Positions 10,587 to 23,300 of a DNA stretch of 64,000 bases are shown here, one piece after another. The notes under the pieces were generated by a model that was not told the origin of the DNA, did no database searches, and worked only from the letters and a program-made list of their open reading frames with translations. Each line of letters starts with the position of its first letter. Within the stretch, counting starts at the first letter, position 1. Source of the stretch: Hymenobacter aranciens (GTDB lineage: Bacteria > Bacteroidota > Bacteroidia > Cytophagales > Hymenobacteraceae); NCBI RefSeq assembly GCF_030580865.1, contig NZ_JAUQSY010000014.1, positions 96,117 to 160,116 on the forward strand. Reading direction: 5' to 3'. A program made the translations under genes and the position numbers.

Positions 10587-12827
10587 TTAGCGGGCCAGCA
10601 CCACGCACTCCACACGGCGGTTGCGGCGGCGGCTGGCTTCGGTGGTATTGGGCACGGCGGGACGGCTGCCGCCGTAGCCAGCCGTGCTAAGACGCTCGGC
10701 GGCAATACCCTGGCCTAGCAGGTAGTTGCGCACGGCCTCGGCGCGCTGCTCCGACAGGAACTGGTTGGGGCGGGGGTTCTTGTCGTCGCCCACATTGTCG
10801 GTGTGGCCTTCGAGGCGCAGGCGCAGGCCGGGGTGCTCGCGCAGGGTCTGGGCCAGGCGGTTGAGCTCGGGGAAGGAAGCGGGCAACAGCTTGGGCTGCG
10901 ACTGCACGAAAAACAGGTTGTTGAGGGTGATTTTTTCCTCGACGGGGACTTTGGGGGCGGGCACCGCCACGCTCTTCACCTGCCCCGGCACGGCGGCGGG
11001 GGCGGTGCCGCCGGCCAGCTGCACGGGCGCCGCCGCCAAGGCCGCCACCGGGGCCATTAGCGGCAGCAGCAGCAAGTCCTGCTCTACTTCGCCGTAGCGA
11101 GTCAGGCTGGTCAGGTCCACGTTTTCGTTCACCGAAAGGTAGACGGCGGCCGAGGCGCGGAAGCCGAACTGGCGTCCCGCCGGCAGCACTATCTTGTAGC
11201 GGCCCGTGCCCAGGGCGGCAGCCACGGTGCCGGCGGCCTGCCCGCCGGGCAGCTGCTCGTAGGCAATGTCGGCCCCGCCGATGGGCTCGCCGGTGCGGGC
11301 GTTGAGCACCCGGCCGCGCACCAGGCGGGTGGCTTTGGGGGCCAGGGCGGGCGGCAATGCGATGCGGTAGAGGTCGAGGTTGCCGGCCGGGCCGGTGGCG
11401 CTGAAGTAGGCGTAGTCGCCGGCGGCGGCCAGCGTGAAAAAGCTTTCGTCGCCGTTGGTGTTCACGGCCGGGCCCAGGTTGAGGGGCGGGCTCCAGCTGG
11501 TCCAGGAGTCGTCGAGGCGGCGGCTGACGAAGATGTCGAGGTGGCCGTAGCCGGGATGGCCGTTGGAGGCGAAGTAGAGCGTCACGCCATCGGGCGCCAG
11601 GAAGGGGCTGATGTCCTTGAGCGGGGTGTTGAGCACAGGGCCCAGCGCCCGGGCCGGGCCGTAGGAGCCGTCGGGCTGCCGAAACTCGACGTACAAATCG
11701 GAGTTCGGCGACTCGCGGCTGTCCAGCTGCTTGGAATACACCCGCAGGGTGCTGCCCGCATCAAACGTGTAGCTGACCCGCTGGCCCGGGAAATCGGACT
11801 TGCGCTCGACGGCTACTTCGGGGATGCTCCACGAGCCGTCGGGCTGCTGGCGGCTGCGCGACAAGCCGCTTCTGGACAAGTAGCTGCCGTCGGCATTGTA
11901 GCGGCTGATGAGCAGCAGCTCGCGGCCGTCGGGCGAGGTCCAGGCGGGGGCGTTGCTGGCTTCGTTATTGATGGGGCGGCCCAGCGACTGCGCCGGGCCC
12001 CAGCTACCGTCGGGGCGGCGCTCGGTCAGGTACACGTCCTTATCTGAGACGTTAGCATTCACGGTGCTTACCTTGCTGATAACCCGGTGAAAGAAGATTC
12101 GCTTGCCATCGGCCGATACCACCGGGCCTACGTCGGCCAGCGCGGGGTCGCTCACGGGCGGGCCTAGGCGCTCACGCTTGAGGCCGGCCGGCAGGTTGGG
12201 CGCCAGCTGAATAGGGGCCGCCCGGTGCTGCACCCGCAGCCGCCGCAGCACCAGCTCGCCCCCCGGCCCCCGGGCCACAAAACCAACCTTTTTCCCGGCC
12301 GGGGCCTCCCAGGCCTGCTGATGCACCAGCTTGTCATCAACGCTTATTTGCAGCTCATTGACTACGCGGGCTACGCGCAGGCGGTGCCAGTCGGCGGGCG
12401 CGGTCAGGGCACCTTGCTTTAGGGTGGTAGCGGTGGAGTTCAGCACGCGCTTGGCCAGCCACTGGCCGGCGGCGGTTAGCTCCAGGGTGTTGTAGGAGCC
12501 TTTGGTGTAGCCCCACACCAGGCCGCCGGTGCCCCGCAGTTCGACATCGATACTGAAATCGGCATCGTAATTAACGCCCAGGGTTTGAGTGATGAAGCTG
12601 CCGCCTTCCGGTGGGCGCCGCAGCGTATAGGTGCCGGCCAGGGTGTCGATTTTGCTGTCGCCGGTGTCGTCGGAGCCCACAATCCAGCTGTTGCTGTTAT
12701 CGGCAAACCGCTCGTCGAGCAACACCGTGGGCACCAGCGCGGCGGTGGGTTGGGCAACGGCTGCCGGCCGGGCAGCCAGGGCCAAGGCGAAAGCGGCCAC
12801 AAGGGCTAGGCAAGGATTCAGCTTCAT
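10587..12827 (-). CDS. OmpA-family protein with LamG-like, PD40 and regulatory domains
   Basis: Envelope protein of 746 residues. The start at 12827 was chosen because it gives a clean signal peptide (MKLNPCLALVAAFALALAA, cleavage near AVAQ). Domains in order: a concanavalin/LamG-like region (about 30-190), PD40/TolB-like propeller repeats (about 220-480, with motifs such as SPDGRELLLIS and APDGVTLYFAS), a carboxypeptidase-regulatory-like fold (about 495-575, GRVLNARTGEPI), and a C-terminal OmpA domain (about 630-746, LEGHTDNVGDD, SEQRAEAVRNYL, NRRVE). OmpA domains bind peptidoglycan, so it probably links the outer envelope to the wall. It starts 54 nt after the LRR-kinase gene stop, so the two are probably one transcript. 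Confidence 0.87.
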   Translation of the reverse strand: MKLNPCLALVAAFALALAARPAAVAQPTAALVPTVLLDERFADNSNSWIVGSDDTGDSKIDTLAGTYTLRRPPEGGSFITQTLGVNYDADFSIDVELRGTGGLVWGYTKGSYNTLELTAAGQWLAKRVLNSTATTLKQGALTAPADWHRLRVARVVNELQISVDDKLVHQQAWEAPAGKKVGFVARGPGGELVLRRLRVQHRAAPIQLAPNLPAGLKRERLGPPVSDPALADVGPVVSADGKRIFFHRVISKVSTVNANVSDKDVYLTERRPDGSWGPAQSLGRPINNEASNAPAWTSPDGRELLLISRYNADGSYLSRSGLSRSRQQPDGSWSIPEVAVERKSDFPGQRVSYTFDAGSTLRVYSKQLDSRESPNSDLYVEFRQPDGSYGPARALGPVLNTPLKDISPFLAPDGVTLYFASNGHPGYGHLDIFVSRRLDDSWTSWSPPLNLGPAVNTNGDESFFTLAAAGDYAYFSATGPAGNLDLYRIALPPALAPKATRLVRGRVLNARTGEPIGGADIAYEQLPGGQAAGTVAAALGTGRYKIVLPAGRQFGFRASAAVYLSVNENVDLTSLTRYGEVEQDLLLLPLMAPVAALAAAPVQLAGGTAPAAVPGQVKSVAVPAPKVPVEEKITLNNLFFVQSQPKLLPASFPELNRLAQTLREHPGLRLRLEGHTDNVGDDKNPRPNQFLSEQRAEAVRNYLLGQGIAAERLSTAGYGGSRPAVPNTTEASRRRNRRVECVVLAR

Positions 12828-12881
12828 CCCGCAAAGCTCTGGCTCCGGGCCATACGGCGCCATCCGGGCCAGCCCTGATTT

Positions 12882-14237
12882 TTACCCGGCGGCGGACGGG
12901 TTTGGCGCGGCCGCCAGCGCGGCCAACTGCTGCGTCAGCGCGGCGAAGCCAGGGCGGGCGGCGGGCTCGGCGTGCAGGCAGGCGGCGTGCAGCAGCTGCA
13001 GGCTGGCGGCCACGGCGGGCACCGCCTCCAGCGCGGGGCAGCGGGCCAGCAGCTCGCCCAGCAGGTGGCCGAAGGCGCGGGCTTCCAGCCGGGCCAGGGC
13101 CGTAGCGGTGGCTACGTCATCGGGCGGGAAGAAGCTGGCGGCCCCGAAGTCGCCCAGCAGGACCGTGCCATCAGGCAGGTGCAGGATATTATGGGCGTAA
13201 AGGTCGCCGTGCGTGATGCCCTGCTTGTGCAAGTGCGCTACGGCGCTGGCCACGCCGTGGGCCAGCTTCAGCAGCGCGGGCAGGGTGAAAGTGGTGCCGG
13301 CCGCGTACACGTCGCGGGTGCAGGTGACGAAGCTGGGCGGCCCCGCCAGGTTTTGGAAGACGGGGTCAATTAATTCCATCACCAGGCCCGGCGCGCCCAC
13401 CGGATGCTCGCTAACGCGCCCCTGCACCGCAATCAGATTGGGATGCGGGCCGGCGCCGATGCAGGCATCCATCTCGCTGGCGGGCAAGCCGTCGCTGGTC
13501 ACGGCCCCTTTGAAGAGCTTCACGGCCACGGGCTGGGGCACGGCCCCAGCGGCAGGCTCCCAAACCGCTTGGTGGATGATGCCGGAAGCGCCCTCGCCCA
13601 GCAGGCGCCCCAGCGTGAGCCCGGCCCAGGGAATGGCGGGCACCGGGTGGCGCGCCACCGTGGCGGCCTCGGCCCCGGCATCGAGGGGGTTGCCGGCATA
13701 CGCCAGCCAGGCCAGGCGCGGCAGCGTGAACAGCCAGGCCGGCAGCTCGGTGAGCTGGTTGGCCGCCAGGCGCAGCAGCTCCAACTGGTGCAGCTGGGCC
13801 ATTTCGGAAGGCAGGGCGGCGAGGCGGTTGCCGGCCAGCATCAGCTTCTGCAGGTGCTGGCAGTGGCCCAGCTCGGGCGGCAGGCTGGTAAGCTGGTTGT
13901 CGGTGAGAATGAGCCAGCGCAGCCGGGGCGGCAGCGCGGCGGCGGGCAGGGTGTGGATGCGGTTGGCCTTGAAGCCAATCATGGTAAGATTCTCGCACTG
14001 GCCCAGCACGGCGGGCAGCTCCTCAAACAGATTATCGGAGCAAAAGAGGATGCGTAGCTGGTGCAGCCGGGCAAAATCATCGGGCAGCGCAGTAAGGGCG
14101 TTGCCGCTCAGGTTGAGGATTTCGAGGGTATCGGCCAGAGCGAAGATTTCGCGGGGAAACTCAGTGAGGTTTTCGCTGAGGTCGAGGCGGGTGGCCCCGG
14201 CGAGCTGGCCGGCGCGGAGTTGTTCGAGGGTATGCAT
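12882..14237 (-). CDS. Leucine-rich-repeat protein kinase
   Basis: Cytoplasmic protein of 451 residues with no signal peptide or membrane segment. The ATG at 14237 (MHTLEQLRAG) is preferred over the upstream one at 14273, because the LRR family usually begins this way. Residues about 15-200 are LRRs of the LPxxLxxLxxLxxLxLxxNxL type. A Ser/Thr protein-kinase domain follows (about 207-435). Catalytic elements all look intact: glycine loop GEGASG (214-219), VAVK lysine at 240, HGDLYAHN with D345 and N350, and DFG with D363. It should therefore be an active kinase; target unknown. It is followed by the OmpA/PD40 gene, suggesting a link between kinase signalling and the envelope. Start choice and kinase call are firm; role is inference. 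Confidence 0.88.
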   Translation of the reverse strand: MHTLEQLRAGQLAGATRLDLSENLTEFPREIFALADTLEILNLSGNALTALPDDFARLHQLRILFCSDNLFEELPAVLGQCENLTMIGFKANRIHTLPAAALPPRLRWLILTDNQLTSLPPELGHCQHLQKLMLAGNRLAALPSEMAQLHQLELLRLAANQLTELPAWLFTLPRLAWLAYAGNPLDAGAEAATVARHPVPAIPWAGLTLGRLLGEGASGIIHQAVWEPAAGAVPQPVAVKLFKGAVTSDGLPASEMDACIGAGPHPNLIAVQGRVSEHPVGAPGLVMELIDPVFQNLAGPPSFVTCTRDVYAAGTTFTLPALLKLAHGVASAVAHLHKQGITHGDLYAHNILHLPDGTVLLGDFGAASFFPPDDVATATALARLEARAFGHLLGELLARCPALEAVPAVAASLQLLHAACLHAEPAARPGFAALTQQLAALAAAPNPSAAG

Positions 14238-14308
14238 GAGCGGGCAAAGGTCGGGCTGCTGGCTAGGATGCACGGCATTCAGCGCAATAAATAAGGAGTT
14301 AGCCTCTC

Positions 14309-14340
14309 AAAAAAGAAGCCCCGGCAAATTGCCGGGGCCT
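14309..14340 (-). terminator. Rho-independent terminator
   Basis: A GCCCCGGCAA/TTGCCGGGGC hairpin is followed, on the minus strand, by TTCTTTTTT. It lies 27 nt past the stop of the 3,221-residue T9SS gene and upstream of the LRR-kinase gene, so it separates the two transcripts. Confidence 0.8.
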
Positions 14341-14366
14341 CTCCTGTTCACAAAGCAGTCGGGATG

Positions 14367-17300
14367 CTATTCGACTACCAGTCGCTTGGTCACAATCGTG
14401 GCGCCCGCGTGCAGGCGCAGCGTGTACACCCCAGCCGCCAGCCCGTCGAGCGGCAGCAGGAAGCTGGTGCCGGCCGGCTGCAGGGCCACCGCCGTTTGCG
14501 TCACCCGCTGGCCCAGGCTGTTGAGCAGTTCGGCTTGCACCGTGGCGCTGCCGGCCGTGGCCGGCAGCAGCACCCGCACCTGCTGGTGCGCCGGGTTGGG
14601 GAAGAGCTGCACCGTGGCGGCTGAGAAGGCCGGGGCGGTGCCGAGCGGTGCCGCCGGCGCCAGGTTCAGCCAGAAGCGGCCGGTGGCGCTGTTCAGCGTG
14701 GCCGCGCTCACCGTGAAGGCGTAGGCGGGCTGCTGGCGCAGGTCGGTGCGCTGGCCGGTGAGGGCGTCGTAGAGCTCCACGGCGGTGGTGGCGGGCCAGT
14801 TTAGCAGCCCGGCGGCCGTCAGCGTGTAGGCACCTACCGCCGGCACGCCCACTTGCAGCGGGATGCTGGTGGTGGCGGCCAATTGAGCCGGGGCCAGGCC
14901 ATTGATGGCCAACGCCTCATTGCCCACCAGCGAGCCCAGGTTGAGGCCGCTGGGGTTGGCCAGCTTCACGGCGTCGAAGGCGCTTTCCACGGCGGGGCTG
15001 GCCCCGACTTCGGCGTAGAGGTAGGCATCATCGGCGGGGCCGGTGCTGCCGCGCAAACTCAGGTGCAGCTGCGGCCGGAGGTCGGCGGTGCTGCGCTGGA
15101 AGGCGGGGTCGGTGGTGCGGAACTCGCGGATGCGGTGCGAGTTATTGAGGATGAGCGTGGCCGGGGCCGAGGCGCGCACGAAGAAGCCTTGGCCGCTGGG
15201 CACCACGGGGCTGCCCAGGCCCACGCCGTTCACGTAGCTGCGGTATTGGCCGGTGTATTGCCCGGTGCTGCCAAACACGTAGAGCGCCGCATCGAGGCCG
15301 GCCGGCCGCGTTACCAGGCTCCAGTCGAGCGGCGCGGCGAAGGGGTTGCCCACCAGGTGCCAGCCGGCCTCGGCGCTGGGCGTGAAGCTCAGCGGCAGGC
15401 TCACGGGGGCGTTGTTGAGCGCGCCCACGAAGTCCACTTTTTCGGAGGCCGGGATGTTCACGGTGTAGCCGCGGCCCAGGGTGAGCGTGCTGGTGGTGGG
15501 CACCTCCCAGCCCTTATCGAAGGCCGAGAAACCGGTGGCCACGCTGCCCGGAATCCGTGCCTCGTCGTAGCCGAACACCGTGGGGAAGGGCGTCACGTTG
15601 CCCGGTGTGGCGCTGGTGTTGTAGCTGGTGGTGAGCGTGGGGACGAAGCCGGGGGTCTGCAAATCGGCGAACGGCGCGTTGAGCACCGGCGACGAATAGT
15701 GGCGGTAGCCGGCCCCGGCGTTCTGGCTGGGGTCAATCCAGCGCTGCACGGTGGCCGGGCCGGTCATAGTGGGGTTGGTGGTGCCGTTGTAGGCCACCAG
15801 CGCTGTGCCGGCGGCGGAGGACAGCAGCGTCAGCGCCTGGCTGTTAGTACTGAAGTTGGCATTCACTTCGAGCACCTGGGCCACGGCCACGGGCTGCGTC
15901 AGGGTCAGCGGCTGGCTCACGTTGCGGAGGTTGCGCACGGTGTCGGGCAGGCCCGCGCCAGTTTGCTGGGGCGCCAGGCCGTCGTACACGTAAGTAGCAT
16001 CATCACTAAAGCTGCGGGTGCCGCTGAGCTGGATACTGCCCGTCGCGCCGCTGGCGCTGATGCCCGCCGCATCGCAGATGCGCAGGGTGCCGCCGGCCGC
16101 CAGCACGAAATTACCCGCGCCGGTGATGGCGGCGCAGGCCGCGCCGCCGGGGGCCAGGGTGCTCAGCACGCCGCCGCTCTGCACGGTGAGGGTACCGGTC
16201 ACGAGCAGGTCGGCACTGAGGTGCAGCGTGCCGGTGATGGTGACGTTGCGGTAGCTGCCGCCGGGCAGGGTTTGCAGCGCGCTCACCACCAGGTCGGGCA
16301 GCACCGAGCCGAGCGTGATGCCGGCTTCGGCCACCGTTTTGAGGGCCTCGCGGTTGTCGGTGCTGTCCACGGCCAGGGTGAAGAAGTCGTAGTGCGTGTT
16401 GGGCAGGCCGGTGAAGGTGTAGCTCAGGCCGGGCACGTCCTGCGCCACCCGCGTGAAGGCCCCGCCGTCCTGACTGGCGTAGATATCGAAGGCCCGCAGG
16501 CCCGAGCCGCCCGCGTCGTCGCTGGCAGTCCAGGTGAGGCTCACCACGTTGCCGGGCTGGGTGGCGGGCAGGGTATTCACCTGACTCACCGGCACGCCGG
16601 CGTCGAGGATATTCACCCAGCGGTTGGTGGCGATGGGCGGATTCACGTCGAACACGATGCTGGCCTGGGCGGCCAGCGTATCGCCGGTGGCGGCCGTGGC
16701 GCTGCCCTGGATGATGTAGTTCAGGAAGCCTTGGCCGCGGCCGGTGCTGTCGTTGAGGGCCAGGAAGCCCTTGTTAGGGTCGAGCGGGGCCACCCCGGTG
16801 GCGGGGTCGATGGTTTCGAGACGCCAGATGAGCTGGCGGCCCACCACGTCCACGGTGCCCAGCACGCGCACGTCGTAGCCCAGCGAGTCGGGCATGTCGA
16901 GCGTGGCCGAGTAGGTCGAGGAATTGGCCGGCACCTGGAAGGTGAGCGTGTCCCAGCCGAAGCTGCCGAGGCGGAAGGTGCGCGGGTCGGAGGCCGGGCC
17001 CAGCGGCACGGTCACGCGCACCACCTGGGCCGGCGCGGTGGCCAGCGCGGGGTCGTTTTCAAACTGCACCTGATAGTTGAGCGGGGTTTGCACCCCCACC
17101 ATCTTGCGGGTGCCCACGCCGTTGGGGCCCACTATCAGGTTGGGGTCGGCCGAACCCACCACCAGCGTGCACGACAGCCCGCGGCCCTTGTAAGTGAAGA
17201 CAATGGAGTCGGCGCAGCCCACCAGTGCGGGCGGGTAAGTGTTGCCGTCGAACGGGTTGGGGCGGAAGGGCCGCACGCATTCCGTGACGCCCGTGGTGCC

Positions 17301-20300
17301 GCACATGCCGCCGGGAATGGCAATATCCACCGAGCGGGCCGTGTAGCCGGTCTGCGGATTCAGGCGCAGCCAAGTGGTATCTACCAAGCCCAGACGGGTG
17401 TAGTAGCGGGTCAGGCTGTCGGTCCAGGCGCTGGCGCTGGCGGCCAGCGAGGCCACGCCGGCCGGGTACTGGGCCGGGGCGGCCAGCACGGCGGCGCGGT
17501 AGCGGGCAATGTGGTCGAGCGTCTGGCGGGTGTACCATTCCTCGGTGAGGGCGGCCTGGTTCCACACCACCGGCAGAAATTGATTCACAGCGAGATTGGC
17601 CGTCAGGCGCAGGTTCACCTGGATGATTTCGCCGGGGCGCAAATCCTGGGCGATGAAGGGCAGCACTTCGGTCAGGCCGTCGTCGAGGCGGTTGCGCGGG
17701 GTGGCGCTGGCCGCCGCGTTGGTGAAGTCCGACTTCTTGCGCACGTTGGGCGTGTGGGTGATGACGGGGTTCAGGCCCGGCGGCAGGTCATACTGGAACT
17801 CCCAGTAGGGCACGTCGAGGTTCGAGTTGTTCTGCAGGAAGTAGGTCCAGTTGCCATTGGCCCCCGCCCGGATGGTCTGGGGGATAATGGTGGCAAAGTC
17901 CACGTCGAGCGGCCGGGCGGTTTCCACGGTCAGGCCATCGGTGAGCTGCACGCGGACGGCGCCGTTGGCGGCCACCACGTTATACACGCCCACGCTCAGC
18001 GTGTCGAGGCGCCAGCGCAGGGTCACCTCCGTGCTGTTGCGGAAGCGCAGCACCTGCGCCTCGGCCCGGATGGTGGGGTCGAGACCCTTGGTGAGGAAGA
18101 AGCGCGTGGCCGGCGTGCGGCGGAAGCCGGCGCCCAGCACCTGGGTGGTCACGCGCCCCTGCCCTACCCGGTTGGCCGCGATGCTGCGCACCTGGAAGCC
18201 CAGCGTATCGGCGTAGAGCGTGGCGGTTTGCAGGCTCGGGTAGGCGTAGGGCGTTTTCACCAGCACGTAGTAGGGGCCGGCGCCGGTGGTGGGCACCAGG
18301 ATTTCCTGGCTCGTACTCACCTGGTTGAGGTAGATGAAGTCGTAGTCGGCGGCGGTAGGCACGCGGTTGTAGGCCACGTACATCTCGTTCTGACCCAGGC
18401 TCTGGGTGCTGGTCAGAGTCAGCACCATGTCCTTGTTGGCGCCGGGCGTCACGCGGTAATACACTATCGAGTCGGCCATCAGCGGGAAGCTGGTGGGGGT
18501 GCGCAGCGGCAGCGTGTTCACGCCCAGGCTGAGCAGGTTGCCGGCGTCGGTGATGTTGTTGTTGGCCGCCGGGCTGCTCACCGGCCCTTCGTAGATGTCG
18601 TTGAAGAGGTTGGTGGCCATCAGCCCGTGGTAATTGCCGGGCAGGATGCCCTGCAGGCGCGAGCGCACCACCCCGTTGATGGTCTGGCTGGGGGCAATGG
18701 CCACGTTCTGGGTGCGCGAGGCAAAGAGCTGGTCTACCGCCCCGTCCATCGTGGCGTCCTGACTGAGGTAGAGGCCGTCTTTCAGCTGGCCCACGGCGGG
18801 GTTGATGCCCTGGTTGCGCACCTGGTAGTGCACGGTCATGGTCTGGCCGAGCACGCGGTTGGCGGGGAGGGTTACGCTGGTTACCACTAGGTCGGCCGGC
18901 TCGGGCACGCGGATGAGGATGTTGCCCTGCACCACGTTGTTGAGCTCCTGCTGGTGCTCATACACCGTGCCGTACTGAATGGCCCCGCCCCAGAGCTGCG
19001 TGGGGTAGTAGCCGTTCACGCCCGACTGGTCGGCCACCAGGAAAATGTAGTAGTTGCCCGACAAATAAGCCGGAATGGTCACTGGCAGCGCCACCGAGTA
19101 GCTGGCGCCCGCGCCCAGCGTGCCCGCGTGGCGGTAGGTGCCGATGCGAATGGCGCCGTTCACCGAAGGCGAGGTGCTGAGGTAAATGGCGTCGTCCCAG
19201 TCGCCTTCCAGCGTGGCGCCCACGCCCTGGTTGCGGATGGTGAAGGGCACCGTCACCTGCTGGCCGGCCACTACGTCGGTGGGCAGGGTGTAGGTGGTGG
19301 GCAGCAGGTCGGCGGGCGGCGTGAGGGTGATGGGCAGCGCCGTGCTGCGGAAGTTGTTGCCCGGATTGGTGTCCACCAACACGCTCGACACGTTGCTGTT
19401 GCAGTAGCCGCGCCCGTCGGGCACGCCGGCCTTGCCGATGACGAAGAAATTGCCCTGCAGGCCGTGGGGCAGGCGCACGGTCACGGTGCCGTTGTAGCTG
19501 CTGCCCACGGCCAGGTCGCCGTTGCGCGTCACGCCGCTCAGCAGCAGGTCGCTGTTGTCGAGCGTGGCGTCGGTGGAGAGGAAAAACTGGTCCTGCCAGC
19601 CGGTGGCCAGGGTGCGGAAGGCGCCCTGGTTGTCCACGCTCCAGCTCAGGCCGATGGTCTGGCCCGAGAAGGCCGTGCCAGTGGTGCTGAGTACGGTTAG
19701 GCGCAGGTCGTCGGAGTAGTGGTAGGTGAAGGCGTGGCGGCGCTCGTTGTTGTTCTCGAAGTTGAACTCGTACACCGAGTTGCCACTGTCGGTGTGCAGC
19801 AGCAGCTCGTAGTTGCCGGGCGTCACGCTGCGCGGAATGGTTAGCGTCATCGAACCCGAGTAGCTCGCGCCCACGGCCAGCGGACCGATGCGGGTGGCGG
19901 TGCCCAGCAGCAGGCAGTTGGGCCCGCCGCCCGGCGTTACCAGGTAGATGGCATCGGTCCAGGTGCCGCCGGCGGCACCCACCGCCCCGCTGTTGTTGCG
20001 GACGGTGTAGTTCACCGTGAAGGTCTGGAAGGCATCCACATCGGCCGGGCCGGTGAAGGCGGTGGGCTGCAGGTCGGCGTAGGTGAGGCCCACGGCCACG
20101 GGCTGGGCCGAGCGGCGCAGGTTGTTGTTTTCGAAGTTGTATTCGAACACGTTACCGCGCGTCGAGCCGCTCACGTAGTCGGCGTAGCCATACACGTAGT
20201 AGTTGCCCGAAATGCCGTTGGGGATGTTCAGCGTCACGGTGCGGCGGTAGTGGTGGTTCACGGCCAGCGTGTCGCCGCCGAATACGCTGGTGCTGCCCAC

Positions 20301-23300
20301 GGCAATGGCCGTGCCGGGGTCAAACGTCGCCGAGGGGCACAGCCAGAACTGGTCGGACCAGTACCGTTCCTCGGGCACGGGCGCGTTCAGGCCGCCGTTT
20401 TTTACGTCCCAGGTCACGGTGAATGAATTGCCGGCCAGGGCGTTGCTTGGGGCCGTGAGGGCGATGGGCTGCAAGTCGGCCGGCGGACGCAGGATGATTT
20501 GCACCGGCTCCGGTGAGTTCACGTTGTTGGTGCTGGCGGTTTCAAACACCACGTTGTCGGTATCGGTGTAGGCGTAGAAGTAGCGCGTGCCGAACTCAGT
20601 GTGCGGAATGCGTACGCTCACGATGCGGTCGTAGAATTCATTGGTGGCCAGCGTGTCGGTCACGCGCTGGCGGCTCAGCGAAATGGCGTTCGGCCCCAGC
20701 GACAGGCGGCCGGTGTTCTGGCTGATGTTGAGAATGGTATCGGGCGAGATGAAGAACTCATCGAAGCGCGGCACGGTCACCGTCACCGGCCCGCGGTTGT
20801 ACACGCGGTAGCGCAGCTGCACGTCGGTGTAGCCCACCGAGGGGTCGGGCGGCGACACGAAGTTTTCGAGCGAGAAATCCGGCGTCTGCGGTACTATCAT
20901 CAGCGTGCGCTTGGGCGAGCGGCGGCGGTTGTTGAGGTAGTCGGTTTCGAGCAGCTGCCCGTTGGCATTGGCCCGCACAAACACGTAGTAATAACCGGCC
21001 TGCGAGTACGGCACGGTGAAGGTGGCGTTGGTGATGTAGGTGCCGTTGGGCTGCAGGAAGGTGGTGTTGCCCCAGTCGCCCACCCGGATGGCGGTGTCGG
21101 TATTGAACACCGAATCCTGGCTCAGCCACACGTCGTCGCGCCACTGCTGGGCCAGGGTGCTGCCCAGGCCGGTGTTGGTCACGTTCCAGCTCATCTGCAT
21201 GGTCTGGCCGGCGTACACGGTATCGGGGTTTTGGATGAAGCTCACCCGCAAGTCTGGCAGCTCGCGCAGGCCGAAGGCGAACACCGGCCCCGGCGTGGCG
21301 AAGCAGGCATTGCGGGCCACCACGCGCCAGCGGTACTGCGCCCCGTAAGGAATTGAGCCGTTGAAAGTGTACTGCAGATTGGTGAGCCCGCTGGCGGTGG
21401 GTGTGGCGGGCTGGGTGCCGCTGGCTGGCCACACGTAGAGGTCGTAGGTGCTGGTGTTGCCACCCGGCGACCACGTGAACGTGATGGGCAGACTGAGCCC
21501 ATTGGAGCCATCAATGGGCTGCATCTGGCTGACCACGCCCGGCGCCGCCGTGGCCGGGTTGATGCTGACGGCCTGGCTGAACGGATAGGTGCAGCCGGCC
21601 GCATTCGTCACTACCACCGAGTAAGTGGTGGCCACCGTGGGCGCGGGCGAGATGCTGGCCGTGGTTTCGCCGCCCGGGCTCCAGAGGTAGCTGGCGCCCG
21701 GGCCGGCGTTGCTCACCGTGAGGGTCACCGGCTGGCCGGTGCAGGTGCTGGTGGCCGAGGCACTGAACGTGGGCAGCGGCAGCACCGGCAGCGGCTGGGT
21801 AGCGGTGCTGGAGCAGCCCGCGCCATCGGCGTAGGTGTAGGTGATGGTGTGGGTGCCCACGCCCGCCGTGGTGGCGTTGAACTGCCCGCTGCTCACGCCG
21901 GGGCCGCTGTAGGTGCCGCCGGCCGGGCTGCCGCCCGTCAGGGTGAAGGCGGCGGCCTGGTAGCAGCGCGGGGCCTGCGCCGCCAGCGTCACGGTGGGCA
22001 GGGCGCGCACTTCGAGCGTGCGGGTAGCAGTGGCCGAGCAGCTGGTGCCAGCCGTGTAAGTGTAGGTGATGGTGTAGGTGCCCACGCCCGCCGCGGCGGG
22101 GTTGAAGGAGCCCGCCACCGTGCCATCGACGCGGTAGGTGCCGCCGGCCGGCGAGCCGCCCGTCAGGGTGAAGGCGGCGGAGTTGATGCACACGGGCGCC
22201 AGCGCGGCCAGCGTTACCGCGGGCGGGGCCGTCACGGTCAGGTCGCTGCCGTTGGTGTTGCTGGTGGCGGCGGGGTTGCTGCCTACCAGCCGGATGCGGT
22301 AGCCGCTGGTGCCCGCCGTGGCAGCCGGCAGCGTACCCGAAATCGTGCCGTTGCCCAGGCCGCTAAACGCCACCGTGCCAATAGCCATGGGGCTGGCAAA
22401 CGAGCCGCTGGCATCGGAAAGCTGCGCCGTGATGGTATTGCCGGCCGCAAAGCCTACCCCTGCCACGTTGAAAGTCATGGCGAAAGCCGTGGCCGGGCAC
22501 AGCGGCCCCGCGAAAGCCGTGAGACTCAGTAACGGCGCGGTGGCGGCCTGCACCGTCACGTCCACGAAGCTGCTGAAGGAGCAGCCGCCCAGCGTCACCA
22601 GGCAGGTGTAGCGGTTCACGCCCACGTTGGTATTGCTGGGCACGGTGGGGTTTTGCAGGTTCGAGCTAAAGCCCAGCGGCCCGCTCCAGGCGTAGGTGGC
22701 GCCGGCGTAAGTGGGAGTCAGCGTCAGGGCGATGGTGCTGCCGTAGGGCACCGAGGCCGGGCCGCCGGCCTGGCTGACGGGCGTCGTATTAATAGTCAGG
22801 TCGGTGGCATTGGCCGTGCCCACGGTGGCGGGGTCCGAGGCTACCACGCGCACGCGGTAGCCGGTGCCGCCGGCTATGGTGTTGGGCACCGTGCCCGACA
22901 GCGTACCGCCCGCCGAGCCCGACGAAATCAGCGTGCCAAACAAAGGATTGCCGCTGCTGAACACCCCGCTGGCATCCGAGAGCTGCAGCTGGAACGCGTT
23001 GCCCGGCCCGTAGCCGGCCATGCTGGTAGTGAAAGGTACCGTGATGGTAGCCCCGGCACAGAAGCTGGTCGGCGATACCGCGCCCGTGGTGATGATGAGC
23101 GGGAAGGTATAATTGCTTGCCGAGCAGCCCGTGCCCTGCGCCGTGGTCACGCAGATGGGGCCCGTGGGCGCGCCGGCCGGGGCGGCCACCGTCAGGCTGG
23201 TAGCCGTGTTGCCGGTGATGGACCCCGTAGCCGCCACACCCCCGAAGGTGACGCTGGTGGCCCCGCCCAGATTGGTGCCGGTGAGGGTGACGCTGGTGCC

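Noticed and set aside
14853..18890. A 1,345-codon open frame on the plus strand
   Set aside because: It lies opposite a better-supported minus-strand gene, is rich in Gly/Ala/His/Arg with no domain, and reflects high-GC third positions. Similar plus-strand frames at 167-2935, 2978-4849, 7573-8850 and 22653-24023 were rejected for the same reason.
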